From a bacterium (GTDB lineage Bacteria > Bacillota > Clostridia > Christensenellales > Aristaeellaceae), in NCBI GenBank assembly GCA_004563405.1, contig SFTH01000012.1, forward strand, positions 1 to 64,000: 64,000 bases of DNA, read 5' to 3'. Under the pieces are notes generated by a model. That model had not been told where the DNA came from and did not search any database. It saw only the letters and a list, made by a program, of their open reading frames with translations. Position 1 is the first letter of the stretch. Every line of letters starts with the position of its first letter. Of the stretch, positions 56,669 through 64,000 are shown in pieces. The position numbers and the translations under genes are program-made.

Positions 56669-56677
56669 GGCCTCACC

Positions 56678-57073
56678 TCACGCGTCCAGCGCGATTCGCA
56701 GCTCCACCGCGCCGACGGCGTCGCCGTGCATGCTCAGTTCCACGTCGTCCACCAGGGACTCCAGTATGCAGCGCACCACCGTGCACTCCTCCGGGGGAAT
56801 CCTCGCGCCCTCGCAGGCGCCGTCGCCGCAGATGTTGATCTTCAATGCCGCGCCCTCCTGCGCAAAGCGCAGGCGCAGGCGGCTGGGGCCGCCCGTCTTG
56901 CCGATCAGGCAGCTGCAGGCCTCCTCCACGGCCAGCTTCACGTCGTCCATGCGATCCACGGTGAGCCCGGCCCGGGCGATCACGCCCGCCGTCGTCAGCC
57001 GCAGCACCAGCATCATGCTCCGCTGCGCGGGCAGCGCCAGCTCCACAGGTTCCCTTAGCACGATTTCGGCCAC
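56678..57073 (-). CDS. Anti-sigma factor, RsbW/SpoIIAB-like serine kinase
   Basis: The 131-residue GHKL ATPase-fold protein has DVKLAVEEACSCLIGKTGG (N-box area, where the Asn of most members is changed to Ser/Cys-type residues) and ICGDGACEGARIPPE (G1 region). The C-terminal strands are short. It should bind and silence the sigma factor encoded next. The imperfect N-box may mean weak kinase activity. GTG 57073, nine bases after GGAGGAG, is the start. Confidence 0.8.
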   Translation of the reverse strand: MAEIVLREPVELALPAQRSMMLVLRLTTAGVIARAGLTVDRMDDVKLAVEEACSCLIGKTGGPSRLRLRFAQEGAALKINICGDGACEGARIPPEECTVVRCILESLVDDVELSMHGDAVGAVELRIALDA

Positions 57074-57129
57074 CGCAAATCTCCTCCGTTTCCATTCAGC
57101 CCCGAATTCTCCCTAATTTACCACTTTTA

Positions 57130-57158
57130 ATTATAAAATAAAAATGCCCGTTCTTCAA
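57130..57158 (-). promoter_or_regulatory. Promoter of the anti-sigma/sigma operon
   Basis: On the minus strand TTGAAG, 17 bases, TATAAT. This is a sigma-A type promoter; no separate SigB-like promoter was recognised. Confidence 0.75.
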
Positions 57159-57205
57159 CCCCAGGCCCGGCCAAACCCGCCCGCAACAGCAAATTTAATA
57201 TGAAA

Positions 57206-57231
57206 GCCCGAATGTGCGCACACATTCGGGC
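57206..57231 (-). terminator. Terminator of the AraC-family gene
   Basis: GCCCGAATGTG and CACATTCGGGC pair around CGCA, 14 bases after the stop, followed on the minus strand by TTTCATATTAAATTT. Confidence 0.75.
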
Positions 57232-57244
57232 CAGGAAGGGGGCT

Positions 57245-58153
57245 TCAGGTTTCGCCGCTGTGATCCGGCTCCGGGTTGTACCAGTACTGCCGGTAGCCGC
57301 TGGGGGTCACGCCCTCGTATCTCTTGAACAGGGAAATGAAGTGTCCGATGTTGTTGATGCCCACGTCCAGGGCCACCTGGCTGATGGGCGCGGAGGTGGT
57401 GCGCAGCAGCTGCTTGGCCCGGGTCAGGCGCGTGTGAATCAGATATTCGTTGGGCGAGAGGCCCAGGCAGCGCTTGAACAGCTTCTGGAGGTAGAATTTG
57501 TTGATGGAGATGGCCCGGGCCAGCACGTCCAGGGTGATGCGCTCGGCGTAGTGGCGGTTGATGTAGTCGCGGGCGTCGAGCACATAGCCGGGCAGGTTGT
57601 CCGCGTCGCTGCGGGTTCCGGCGGCGTGAATCAGCTGAGACATCAGCTGGGTGAGCGTGGCGGAGGCCTGCACGTCGTCCAGCAGGGTGTTGCCGCCCTC
57701 CCGATACTGCTTCAGCAGGCCGTCCAGCGCGCTGTGAATGAGCATGTCGGAGCCGGGCCGCACCACGCACTTGCCCTCGTTCTGGGCCAGGAACAGGTGG
57801 TAGTAGGCCTCGCAGGGCGCGCCAAAAAAGTGCACCCACAGCACGTGCCAGCTCTCCTTTCCCGGGGCGGTGCGGTAGTGCTGGGGCTTCATGCAGTCGA
57901 TCCAGAACAGCTGTCCCGGCTGAACGGTATAGCTCTGCCCGTCGTAATCCAGCGTGCCCTCTCCGCTGATACACAGCTTGATCAGGTAGGAGGGAAGATT
58001 CTCGCGGGTGGTGTAGTAATTCGGCCCGCAGCGGAAGTCCCCCAACTCCTGCACATAGGCGATGGAGGCGCGCGCCGCCTGCGCCGCCGTGACCGTAAGC
58101 CACACGGATTCCGGCTCCAGATCCAGATTGAAGTTCAGCTTGACCTGTGCCAT
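57245..58153 (-). CDS. AraC-family transcriptional regulator
   Basis: The 302-residue protein has an N-terminal cupin sensor (GEGTLDYDGQSYTVQPGQLFWIDCMKPQHY in parts) and a C-terminal double HTH (ITLDVLARAISINKFYLQKLFKRCLGLSPNEYL, then ISQVALDVGINNIGHFISLFKRYEGVTPSGYR; quoted as motifs). Sugar-sensing AraC proteins of this form activate the neighbouring uptake operon. It is divergent from the sugar ABC genes. GGGAGGGGG precedes ATG 58153. Confidence 0.9.
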   Translation of the reverse strand: MAQVKLNFNLDLEPESVWLTVTAAQAARASIAYVQELGDFRCGPNYYTTRENLPSYLIKLCISGEGTLDYDGQSYTVQPGQLFWIDCMKPQHYRTAPGKESWHVLWVHFFGAPCEAYYHLFLAQNEGKCVVRPGSDMLIHSALDGLLKQYREGGNTLLDDVQASATLTQLMSQLIHAAGTRSDADNLPGYVLDARDYINRHYAERITLDVLARAISINKFYLQKLFKRCLGLSPNEYLIHTRLTRAKQLLRTTSAPISQVALDVGINNIGHFISLFKRYEGVTPSGYRQYWYNPEPDHSGET

Positions 58154-58230
58154 GCGCGCCCCCTCCCTGTCGAAAACACGCTTCCGGTTCGAAATGCCAA
58201 CATTTCGTAATTATCGGCCAACGATCGTGA

Positions 58231-58260
58231 GTGACAAACATGCTTTTAACGCTTTATACT
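58231..58260 (+). promoter_or_regulatory. Putative promoter of the sugar ABC operon
   Basis: GTGACA (58231-58236), 18 bases, TATACT (58255-58260). The weak -35 suits activation by the divergent AraC protein. Confidence 0.55.
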
Positions 58261-58470
58261 ATTATATATCAAATTATGCAAACATTCAAGAGGGTTCGCT
58301 TGGATGAAACGGGCATAAAGGGAAGATCCAGGACGCGGCGCGTTCAATTTGGACAAAGCCAACATCCCACGATCGCCCCCGGTGCGTACGGGGGCCTTCG
58401 TCCGAATGGGGATCGCACCCTCCGGGAAGGCGCAGGCCCTTCCAGACAACGATCAGGCGGAGGTAAGAGC
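58261..58470 (+). other. Long structured 5' leader of the sugar ABC operon
   Basis: About 200 bases separate the promoter from the first gene. No leader peptide with a ribosome site was seen. A GC stem (GCCCCCG/CGGGGGC near 58375-58395) and further G/C-rich pairs fill the second half. No known riboswitch was recognised. Confidence 0.45.
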
Positions 58471-59961
58471 ATGTCTGAGTACATACTGGAGCTGAACGAC
58501 ATCACCAAGATCTTCCCCGGTGTGAAGGCCCTCGACAAGGTGCGCTTCAACCTGAAGGCGGGCGAGATTCACGCGCTGGTGGGCGAAAACGGCGCGGGCA
58601 AGTCCACCTTCATCAAGACCCTCACGGGCGTGCATCAGCCCGACGGCGGCGAAATCATTCTCAACGGCGAGAAGGTCGTCATGAGCGACCCCATCGTCGC
58701 CCAGAAGTACGGCATCGCCGCCATCTACCAGCACGCCGCTTCCTATCCCGACCTCTCCGTGGCCGAGAACATCTTCATCGGCCACGAGTTCAAGCGCGGC
58801 CCGTTCATCAACTGGAACAAGGCCAACCGCGAGGCCAAAAAGCTCCTGGACGCCGTGGGCGCGGACTTCAGCCCCACCGTCTCCGTGGGCTCCCTCTCGG
58901 TCGCCCAGCAGCAGCTGGTGGAGATCGCCAAGGCGCTGTCCATGAATGCCAAGATTCTGATTATGGACGAGCCCACCGCCGCCCTCTCCCGCCGGGAGAG
59001 CGAGGATCTCTACGCCATCTCCCGCAAGCTGCGCGACCAGGGCACGGCCATCATTCTGATCTCCCACCGCTTTGAGGACATCTATGGCCTGGCCGACCGC
59101 GTGACCGTGTTCCGCGACGCCCAGTACATCGGCACCTGGGACATGCCCGTGGATGAGCATGTGCTGGTGCACCACATGGTGGGCCGCGAAATCACCCAGC
59201 TGTTCCCCAAGAAGAAGACCGAGGTGGGCGAGGAGCTGCTCCGCGTCGAAAATCTCAGCCGCACGGGCTTTTACAAGGATGTGAACCTGAACGTGCGCGC
59301 CGGCGAAATCGTGGGCCTGACCGGCCTGGTGGGCGCGGGCCGCACCGAGGTGGTGGAGTCCGTGTTCGGCATCACGAAGGCCGATAGCGGCGACGTGTAC
59401 TTCCAGGGCGAAAAGATCACCGGCATCACGCCCATCGAGGCCATGAGAAAGGGCATCGGCCTGCTGCCCGAGGACCGGCAGAAGCAGGCGCTGCTTCTCT
59501 CCTGGTCCATCAACTACAACATCTCCCTCTCCGTTCTGGAAAAGTGCCTCTATGGTGTCTTCCTGAACAAGAGCAAGGAATACAGCTTCAGCGACGATCT
59601 CAAGGAGCTGCTGGCCGTGAAGGCGCCCGACAGCCACACCCACACCGGCGCGCTCTCCGGCGGCAACCAGCAGAAGGTTGTCGTAGCCAAGCAGCTGGCC
59701 GGCGATCCCAAGCTCATCATTCTGGACGAGCCCACCAAGGGCGTGGACGTGGGCTCCAAGGCGCAGATCTATGAAATCATGAGCGACCTGGCCAGCAAGG
59801 GCATGGGCATACTGATGATTTCCAGCGAAATGCCGGAGGTCATGAACATGTCCGACCGCATCTATGTGATGAGCGAGGGCAAAATCAGCGCTGAATTCAA
59901 GGCCGAGGGCCTGACCCAGGACACCATCCTGAAGGCGGCCATGCCCAAGAGCAAGGAATGA
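58471..59961 (+). CDS. Sugar ABC transporter double ATPase (RbsA/RhaT/LsrA type)
   Basis: The 496-residue protein has two ABC domains. The first has Walker A GENGAGKSTFIKTL, signature LSVAQQQLVEIAKAL and Walker B ILIMDEPTAAL. The second has GLVGAGRTEVVESV (degenerate Walker A), signature LSGGNQQKVVVAKQL and LIILDEPTKGVDVG. This is the usual pattern of ribose/rhamnose/AI-2 importers. ATG 58471 lies behind GGAGGTAAG; the frame opens at 58231 without a start signal. It is first in ATPase-permease-permease-SBP. Confidence 0.93.
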   Translation: MSEYILELNDITKIFPGVKALDKVRFNLKAGEIHALVGENGAGKSTFIKTLTGVHQPDGGEIILNGEKVVMSDPIVAQKYGIAAIYQHAASYPDLSVAENIFIGHEFKRGPFINWNKANREAKKLLDAVGADFSPTVSVGSLSVAQQQLVEIAKALSMNAKILIMDEPTAALSRRESEDLYAISRKLRDQGTAIILISHRFEDIYGLADRVTVFRDAQYIGTWDMPVDEHVLVHHMVGREITQLFPKKKTEVGEELLRVENLSRTGFYKDVNLNVRAGEIVGLTGLVGAGRTEVVESVFGITKADSGDVYFQGEKITGITPIEAMRKGIGLLPEDRQKQALLLSWSINYNISLSVLEKCLYGVFLNKSKEYSFSDDLKELLAVKAPDSHTHTGALSGGNQQKVVVAKQLAGDPKLIILDEPTKGVDVGSKAQIYEIMSDLASKGMGILMISSEMPEVMNMSDRIYVMSEGKISAEFKAEGLTQDTILKAAMPKSKE

Positions 59962-59981
59962 CGGAAGGGAGCAGACACGAA

Positions 59982-60995
59982 ATGCAGACGAAGAAAGAGC
60001 GCAAACCCCTGTACGCGCTGCTGATTGAGCATCGGGAGATTCCGCTGCTGGCGGTTCTGGTGCTGCTTCTGGTTGCGATCAGCATCCGCGTTCCGGGCTA
60101 CATTCCCAAATCCTACATGAACGTTCTGAAGAACGGCTCCATCAACATGGTGATGTCCTGCGGCATGCTGTGCGTGCTGCTGGTGGGCTCCATCGACATC
60201 TCCATCACCGCCATCCTGGCCTTCGTGGGCTGCGTGGCCGGCAAGCTGATGGGCATGGGCACGATTGAATCCACCTTCCTGATGTTCGCGCTGGGCATCG
60301 GCATCGGCGCGGCCATCGGCGCGGTCAACGGCGTGCTGATGAGCTACGGCCGGGTCATCTCCATCATCGTGACCCTGTCCACCAGCTACATCGTGCGCGC
60401 GCTGATCCCCATGCAGTGGCTGATGGGCATGAACAAAATCAACCCCACCGACCTGACCCCCGGCTTTGCCAGCTTCCTGACCGGCAACAGCTTCCTGGGG
60501 CTTCCGCTGCTGGTGTGGATGGCGATCGCAGTGACGGTGCTCACCGGCGTGTTCCTCAAGTACACCCGCACCGGCCGCAACCTCTACGCCGTGGGCTCCA
60601 ACGCCGAGGCGGCGCAGATGCGCGGCGTGCCGATCAACCGCATCAAGGTGCTGGCCCATGTGATCTGCGGCGCGACCGCGGGCCTGGCGGGCATCATGTG
60701 GCTGAGCTTCTACAACGCGGTGGAAAAGGGCACCGCGAACGGCAACGAGATGTTCACCATCGCAGCCTGCGTGCTGGGCGGCGTGAGCGTCACCGGCGGC
60801 TACGGCAAGATCACCGGCGTGGTGATCGGCGCGGTGATGATCGCCCTGATCGACAACGCCATCCCGATGCTGGGCATCGGCAACTCGATGATCACTGAAT
60901 TTGTGAAGGGTATCCTGCTGCTGTTCGCAATCCTGCTGAACGTCATCCTGCAGCGCATCGCCAACAAGCAGGACCTGGCAAGGAGGAACATCTGA
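59982..60995 (+). CDS. Sugar ABC permease 1 (PF02653)
   Basis: The 337-residue membrane protein has 8-10 helices. SCGMLCVLLVGSIDISITAILAF holds the G-x-I-D-I-S motif typical of the family. NLYAVGSNAEAAQMRGVPINRIK is the cytoplasmic coupling loop. GGAAGGGAG precedes ATG 59982. Its stop overlaps the start of permease 2 by one base. Confidence 0.92.
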   Translation: MQTKKERKPLYALLIEHREIPLLAVLVLLLVAISIRVPGYIPKSYMNVLKNGSINMVMSCGMLCVLLVGSIDISITAILAFVGCVAGKLMGMGTIESTFLMFALGIGIGAAIGAVNGVLMSYGRVISIIVTLSTSYIVRALIPMQWLMGMNKINPTDLTPGFASFLTGNSFLGLPLLVWMAIAVTVLTGVFLKYTRTGRNLYAVGSNAEAAQMRGVPINRIKVLAHVICGATAGLAGIMWLSFYNAVEKGTANGNEMFTIAACVLGGVSVTGGYGKITGVVIGAVMIALIDNAIPMLGIGNSMITEFVKGILLLFAILLNVILQRIANKQDLARRNI

Positions 60996-62065
60996 TGAAA
61001 AAAGTTAAATCCTTCTTCAGGAGCTGGGAGTTCTTCCTGATTTGCCTGATGGCCCTGGTCTGCGTGGTCTTCAACGTGAAGGACGCCTCCAATCTGGCGG
61101 CGGGCCTCGCCAAGAAGGACGTGTTCAACTTCGCGAACATCATCAAATCCCTGCGCCCCTACATGCTCTACTCCTTCATGACTCTGGGCATGATGCTGAT
61201 TCTGGCGCTGGGCGACATGGACATTTCGGTGGGCTCCATCGCCACGCTGAGCGTGGTGGTGCTGGCGGTGCTCTACCGCGCGTTCACCACCGGCGGCATG
61301 GGCAACGGCCTGGCCTTCGCCCTCGCCATCGCTGCCTGCCTGCTGGTGGGCGTGCTCTGCGGCCTCATCAACGGCCTGCTGGTCACCCGCTTCAAGGAGC
61401 TCTTCCCCATGATCATCACGCTGGCCACCCAGCTGTTCTTCCGCGGCTTCAGCTATCTGCTGATCGGCGGCGAGACCATCACCTTCAAGGACGACACCTT
61501 CGCCCTGCTGAAGAACCTCAACAGTCTGATCGACTGCGGCTCCTTCAAGCTCCCGGTGATGATTCCCATCTTCCTGATCATCGCAGCCGTGTTCTTCGTG
61601 GTGCTGCACCTGACGCCCGTCGGCCGGCGCATCTTCGCCATTGGCACCAACGCCACGGCGGCGCGCTTCTCCGGCATCCGGGTGGACCGCATCAAGGTGG
61701 GCTGCTACCTCGTGGCGGGCCTGATGAGCGCCGTGACCGGCCTGTTCTTCGTGGGCGCCACGTCCTCCTCCGTGAAGGCGGACATCATGGACGGCTACCA
61801 CATGTACGCCATCGCCGCGGCCGTCCTCGGCGGCTTCTCCACCGACGGCGGCAAGGGCAGCGTCATCGGCGCGGTGATCTCCCTGTTCATCTTCGGCATC
61901 GTGAAGATCGGCCTGGGCACGCTGTTCGGCTTCGCGGACAGCTCCGTCAACCTCTCCGTGGGCGTGATCCTGATCCTGTCGGTGCTGCTGCCCAACATCA
62001 TGCAGGACGTCAAGAACGCCCAGCGCGTGCGCAAGCAGCGCGCGGAGGCCGCGGCCAAGGCCTGA
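60995..62065 (+). CDS. Sugar ABC permease 2 (PF02653)
   Basis: The 356-residue second permease has MTLGMMLILALGDMDISVGSIATL and the coupling loop IFAIGTNATAARFSGIRVDRIK. Two different permeases with a single fused ATPase and one binding protein is the layout of rhamnose (RhaPQ) and AI-2 (LsrCD) systems, unlike ribose systems with one permease. ATG 60995 overlaps the previous stop (TGATG). Confidence 0.92.
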   Translation: MKKVKSFFRSWEFFLICLMALVCVVFNVKDASNLAAGLAKKDVFNFANIIKSLRPYMLYSFMTLGMMLILALGDMDISVGSIATLSVVVLAVLYRAFTTGGMGNGLAFALAIAACLLVGVLCGLINGLLVTRFKELFPMIITLATQLFFRGFSYLLIGGETITFKDDTFALLKNLNSLIDCGSFKLPVMIPIFLIIAAVFFVVLHLTPVGRRIFAIGTNATAARFSGIRVDRIKVGCYLVAGLMSAVTGLFFVGATSSSVKADIMDGYHMYAIAAAVLGGFSTDGGKGSVIGAVISLFIFGIVKIGLGTLFGFADSSVNLSVGVILILSVLLPNIMQDVKNAQRVRKQRAEAAAKA

Positions 62066-62129
62066 CCGCACCCCAATTTCGCTCAAGTTTTGCCCTCCGG
62101 GCAAAAAAAATAAAAGGAGGAACTTTTCC

Positions 62130-63140
62130 ATGAAGAAAATCCTTGCACTCGTTCTGGTTGCCCTGCTGGTTCTGGCGGGCGCCGCAATGGCAGAAGCCAA
62201 GGCGGGCGATGGCCTGTACATTGGCGTCGTCTACAAGCAGTCCGGTAACGCCTACTTCCAGGCTTCCGTTGACGGTGTGGCCAAGGCCGCTGAAGAGCTG
62301 GGCTTCACCTTCGAGCACGACGGCCCCGATGATGGCTCCAGCGACGGCGCCATCCGCATCATCGAGAACTTCATCTCCAAGGGCGTGGATGCTCTGATCA
62401 TCTCCGCGAACGACCCCGACGCGCTGGTTGACGTTTGCACCCAGGCCATGGAAGACGGCATCAAGGTCGTCTCCTACGACGCTGAGGTCGCCTATCCCGG
62501 CCGCGATCTGGACGTGCAGCCCTCTTCCGCCAAGAACATCGGCCTGACCCTGCTCGAGTCCATCGCCAAGTCCGTGAACTACGAGGGCCAGATCGGCGTC
62601 GTGTCCGCCATGGCCACCGCTCCCAACCAGAACCTGTGGATCTCCTACATCGAGGAGGAGCTGGAAGCCAACGAGGCTTATGCCAACATCGAGTACGTCG
62701 GCGTTGTGTACGGCGATGACGAGTATCAGAAGTCCTTCGACGAGACCCAGGCTCTGCTGAACCAGTATCCGGATCTCAAGGGCCTGATCGTTCCCACCAC
62801 CGTCGGCGCTCCCGCCGTCTCCAAGTGCATCCAGGATGCCGGCCGCGACGTCAAGGTCACCGGCCTGACCCTGGCCTCCGACATGAAGACCTTCATCGAA
62901 GCGGGCATCTGCGACGAGACCTTCCTGTGGAACCCCATCGACCTGGGCTATGTCGCTTCCTATGCGGCGGTTGCTCTGGTCAACGGCGACATCACCGGCG
63001 CTGCGGGCGACAACGTCGTTGCCGGCGAGTACGACCTGACCGTTGAGGATAAGGGCGAGGACGGCGCGACCATCCTGTACCTGAACAAGCTCAACTGCTT
63101 CAACACCGAGACCGTTGATGCCTGGGTTGACATCCTGTAA
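62130..63140 (+). CDS. Sugar ABC substrate-binding protein (RhaS/LsrB-like)
   Basis: The 336-residue secreted protein has a signal peptide (MKKILALVLVALLVLAGAAMA-EA) and a type I periplasmic-binding fold: IGVVYKQSGNAYFQASVDGV, GVDALIISANDPDALVDVC, VVSYDAEVAYPGRDLDVQPS and LIVPTTVGAPAVSKCI. The last motif and its spacing resemble rhamnose- and AI-2-binding proteins. AAAGGAGG lies before ATG 62130. The ligand is rhamnose, AI-2 or another small sugar; the sequence alone does not settle it. Confidence 0.9.
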   Translation: MKKILALVLVALLVLAGAAMAEAKAGDGLYIGVVYKQSGNAYFQASVDGVAKAAEELGFTFEHDGPDDGSSDGAIRIIENFISKGVDALIISANDPDALVDVCTQAMEDGIKVVSYDAEVAYPGRDLDVQPSSAKNIGLTLLESIAKSVNYEGQIGVVSAMATAPNQNLWISYIEEELEANEAYANIEYVGVVYGDDEYQKSFDETQALLNQYPDLKGLIVPTTVGAPAVSKCIQDAGRDVKVTGLTLASDMKTFIEAGICDETFLWNPIDLGYVASYAAVALVNGDITGAAGDNVVAGEYDLTVEDKGEDGATILYLNKLNCFNTETVDAWVDIL

Positions 63141-63158
63141 TCGACGCATCTCAAACAC

Positions 63159-63196
63159 GAGGGCTCCCGCGCATCGCGCGGGAGCCCTCTTCTGTC
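63159..63196 (+). terminator. Intrinsic terminator of the sugar ABC operon
   Basis: A perfect 14-bp stem, GAGGGCTCCCGCGC with GCGCGGGAGCCCTC, has the loop ATC and is followed by TTCTGT. Confidence 0.85.
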
Positions 63197-63370
63197 CACA
63201 GCGTTCATCCCCGTGGATAAATCACACGAGCCCCGAATCCACAGAAAGTCCACAGCCGCGGTGCCCCACAGGGTCTCCACATGCGCACGACGCGCACGGT
63301 CGCCGTACATTCGGCATGACACACCCCGTATCGGGCGGAGGTTCTCCACATGCGCGCGACGCGCGGTCGC
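63192..63370. repeat. Cluster of DnaA-box-like sites and a pair of direct repeats
   Basis: Sites close to TTATCCACA occur at 63192-63200 (CTGTCCACA), 63212-63220 (CGTGGATAA, reverse), 63235-63243 (GAATCCACA), 63246-63254, 63273-63281 and 63342-63350 (TTCTCCACA). Two match eight of nine bases. The last two sit in imperfect direct repeats that begin TCTCCACATGCGC and end GGTCGC, at 63274-63303 and 63343-63370. No gene is supported in this stretch. Confidence 0.4.
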
Positions 63371-63418
63371 TTTTGCCCGGACGGATCGCCCCGCGCCCTC
63401 GCCTGACGCCGAATCAAC

Positions 63419-63460
63419 AGGCGCTTCCGCATCGCCTGTGCCTGCGATGCGGAAGCGCCT
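63419..63460. other. Perfect 17-bp hairpin between the sugar operon and the flotillin gene
   Basis: AGGCGCTTCCGCATCGC pairs exactly with GCGATGCGGAAGCGCCT around eight bases. Neither strand has a following T run. It may mark the 3' end of the flotillin transcript, 93 bases after the stop. Confidence 0.6.
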
Positions 63461-63553
63461 CATGTCCGCTGCCCGTCGGTTCCGGACAGCCTGGCCGGGC
63501 GCGCATGCTCCCTTCTGGTCTGGGAAGCAGGCTGCGCCCGGCCCGATCCTGCC

Positions 63554-64000
63554 TTACGCGTCTGCCGGGGGCTCCTGTTGCGCCTTGCCGACCAGCCCGC
63601 CCGTGGAGACATTCTGAATCACCTTGGGAATGTCCAGTCCGACGGCGTTTTTCACCGCCTCGAAGGTCTGAAGCATCGTTCCGGCGGTGTCCCGCGCCAT
63701 GGAGGTTGCGCCGCCCTCGCCGAAGAGGATGATCTTCTCCGTCTTGCTCAGCGGCTCCGCCACCGCCCGGGCCATTTCCGGCAGCTTGTTGGCGATCATT
63801 TCCATCATGGCCGCCTGGCCGTAGAGCTGCATGGCCTCAGCCTTCTTCCGCAGCGCCTCCGCCTCGGCCTCGCCCTTCATGCGGATGGCCTCGGCCTCCT
63901 TCTGCGCGGCGTAGAGCTCCGCGTCCGCTTCCGCCTGGCGCCGGATCTTTGCGGCCTCGGCTTCGGCAATCTGACGGTCCTTTTCCGCCGCCGCCTTTTC
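63554..64000 (-). CDS. Flotillin-like protein, C-terminal part (runs off the window)
   Basis: The last 148 residues are visible, and the 5' end lies beyond 64000. A long Ala/Glu-rich coiled coil (EAEAAKIRRQAEADAELYAA, GEAEAEALRKKAEAMQLYG) leads to MIANKLPEMARAVAEPLSKTEKIILFGEGG, quoted here as a motif, the C-terminal hallmark of FloT/YuaG-type SPFH proteins. VGLDIPKVIQNV follows near the end. Flotillins organise membrane microdomains. The SPFH domain itself is outside the window. Confidence 0.85.
   Translation of the reverse strand, partial: EKAAAEKDRQIAEAEAAKIRRQAEADAELYAAQKEAEAIRMKGEAEAEALRKKAEAMQLYGQAAMMEMIANKLPEMARAVAEPLSKTEKIILFGEGGATSMARDTAGTMLQTFEAVKNAVGLDIPKVIQNVSTGGLVGKAQQEPPADA

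Noticed and set aside
58375..58450. Riboswitch in the sugar ABC leader
   Set aside because: Stems are present but no conserved core of any class I know could be matched.
63213..63360. CRISPR-like array from repeated TCCACA motifs
   Set aside because: Only two longer repeats exist, spacers are not regular and no cas genes are present.

Overview
The window is 64 kb of GC-rich DNA from a Gram-positive anaerobe, most likely a gut-type member of the Clostridia. The grounds are pyruvate:ferredoxin oxidoreductase, a T-box leader before ileS, a SigB/SigF-type sigma factor with its RsbW-like partner, the Firmicute gene order dprA-topA-trmFO-hslVU, UPF0237-UPF0210, consensus sigma-A promoters, strong purine Shine-Dalgarno sites, and signal peptides of the form MKKxxAL...A(F/L/M)AE. 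No rRNA, tRNA or CRISPR array was seen. No species is claimed.

Layout. 1-0.6 kb: the tail of a probable serine recombinase abuts a regulator gene that has lost its 5' half, which looks like the edge of an integrated element. 0.7-4.3 kb: nifJ. 4.4-5.4 kb: a truncated IS3-family element. 5.6-6.8 kb: a consensus promoter, a 38-codon methionine-rich leader peptide, an intrinsic terminator and an orphan metQ. 7.1-16.5 kb: cysteine desulfidase and a GntR regulator, divergent from a branched-chain-type ABC operon (livKHMGF) followed by a two-domain dihydroxyacetone kinase and an ATC-hydrolase-like protein. 16.6-23.2 kb: rubrerythrin-like protein, phosphoglucomutase, ychF, CPBP protease, rlmH and a J-domain protein. 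23.4-26.9 kb: T-box and ileS. 27-33 kb, minus strand: rimM-trmD-rplS-rbgA-rnhB-yraN-lrp-aminotransferase. 33.2-35.8 kb: a PF04392-type ABC cassette whose permease is reduced to 59 codons, then a cupin. 36-39 kb: ACT/UPF0210, DUF1858, EamA and GNAT genes. 39.4-43.3 kb: a giant double GT-C glycosyltransferase. 43.5-51.7 kb: comM-dprA-topA-trmFO-hslV-hslU. 51.8-57.1 kb, minus strand: SH3/PQQ secreted protein, GH127-like hydrolase, RlmL-like methyltransferase, sigma factor and anti-sigma factor. 57.2-63.1 kb: AraC regulator divergent from a rhamnose/AI-2-type sugar ABC transporter. 63.5-64 kb: the 3' part of a flotillin gene.

Two things stand out. First, the metQ leader has the full layout of ribosome-mediated transcription attenuation: seven Met codons within twelve, an alternative pairing partner for the terminator's 5' arm, and a stop codon placed so that a terminating ribosome would mask it. 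Second, a dispersed twin-hairpin element lies directly downstream of several genes, always in the gene's orientation. Its loops are nearly constant while its stem sequences differ with both arms changed in step, which is the signature of selected RNA structure. At one locus the element has been tandemly duplicated (129 bp) and supplies the last codons of an aminotransferase.

The genes between 5.6 and 16.5 kb (metQ, cysteine desulfidase, ATC-hydrolase-like protein, amino-acid-type ABC system) hint at a sulfur-amino-acid theme, but that is inference. Function calls rest on recognised motifs in the translations. No searches were run.
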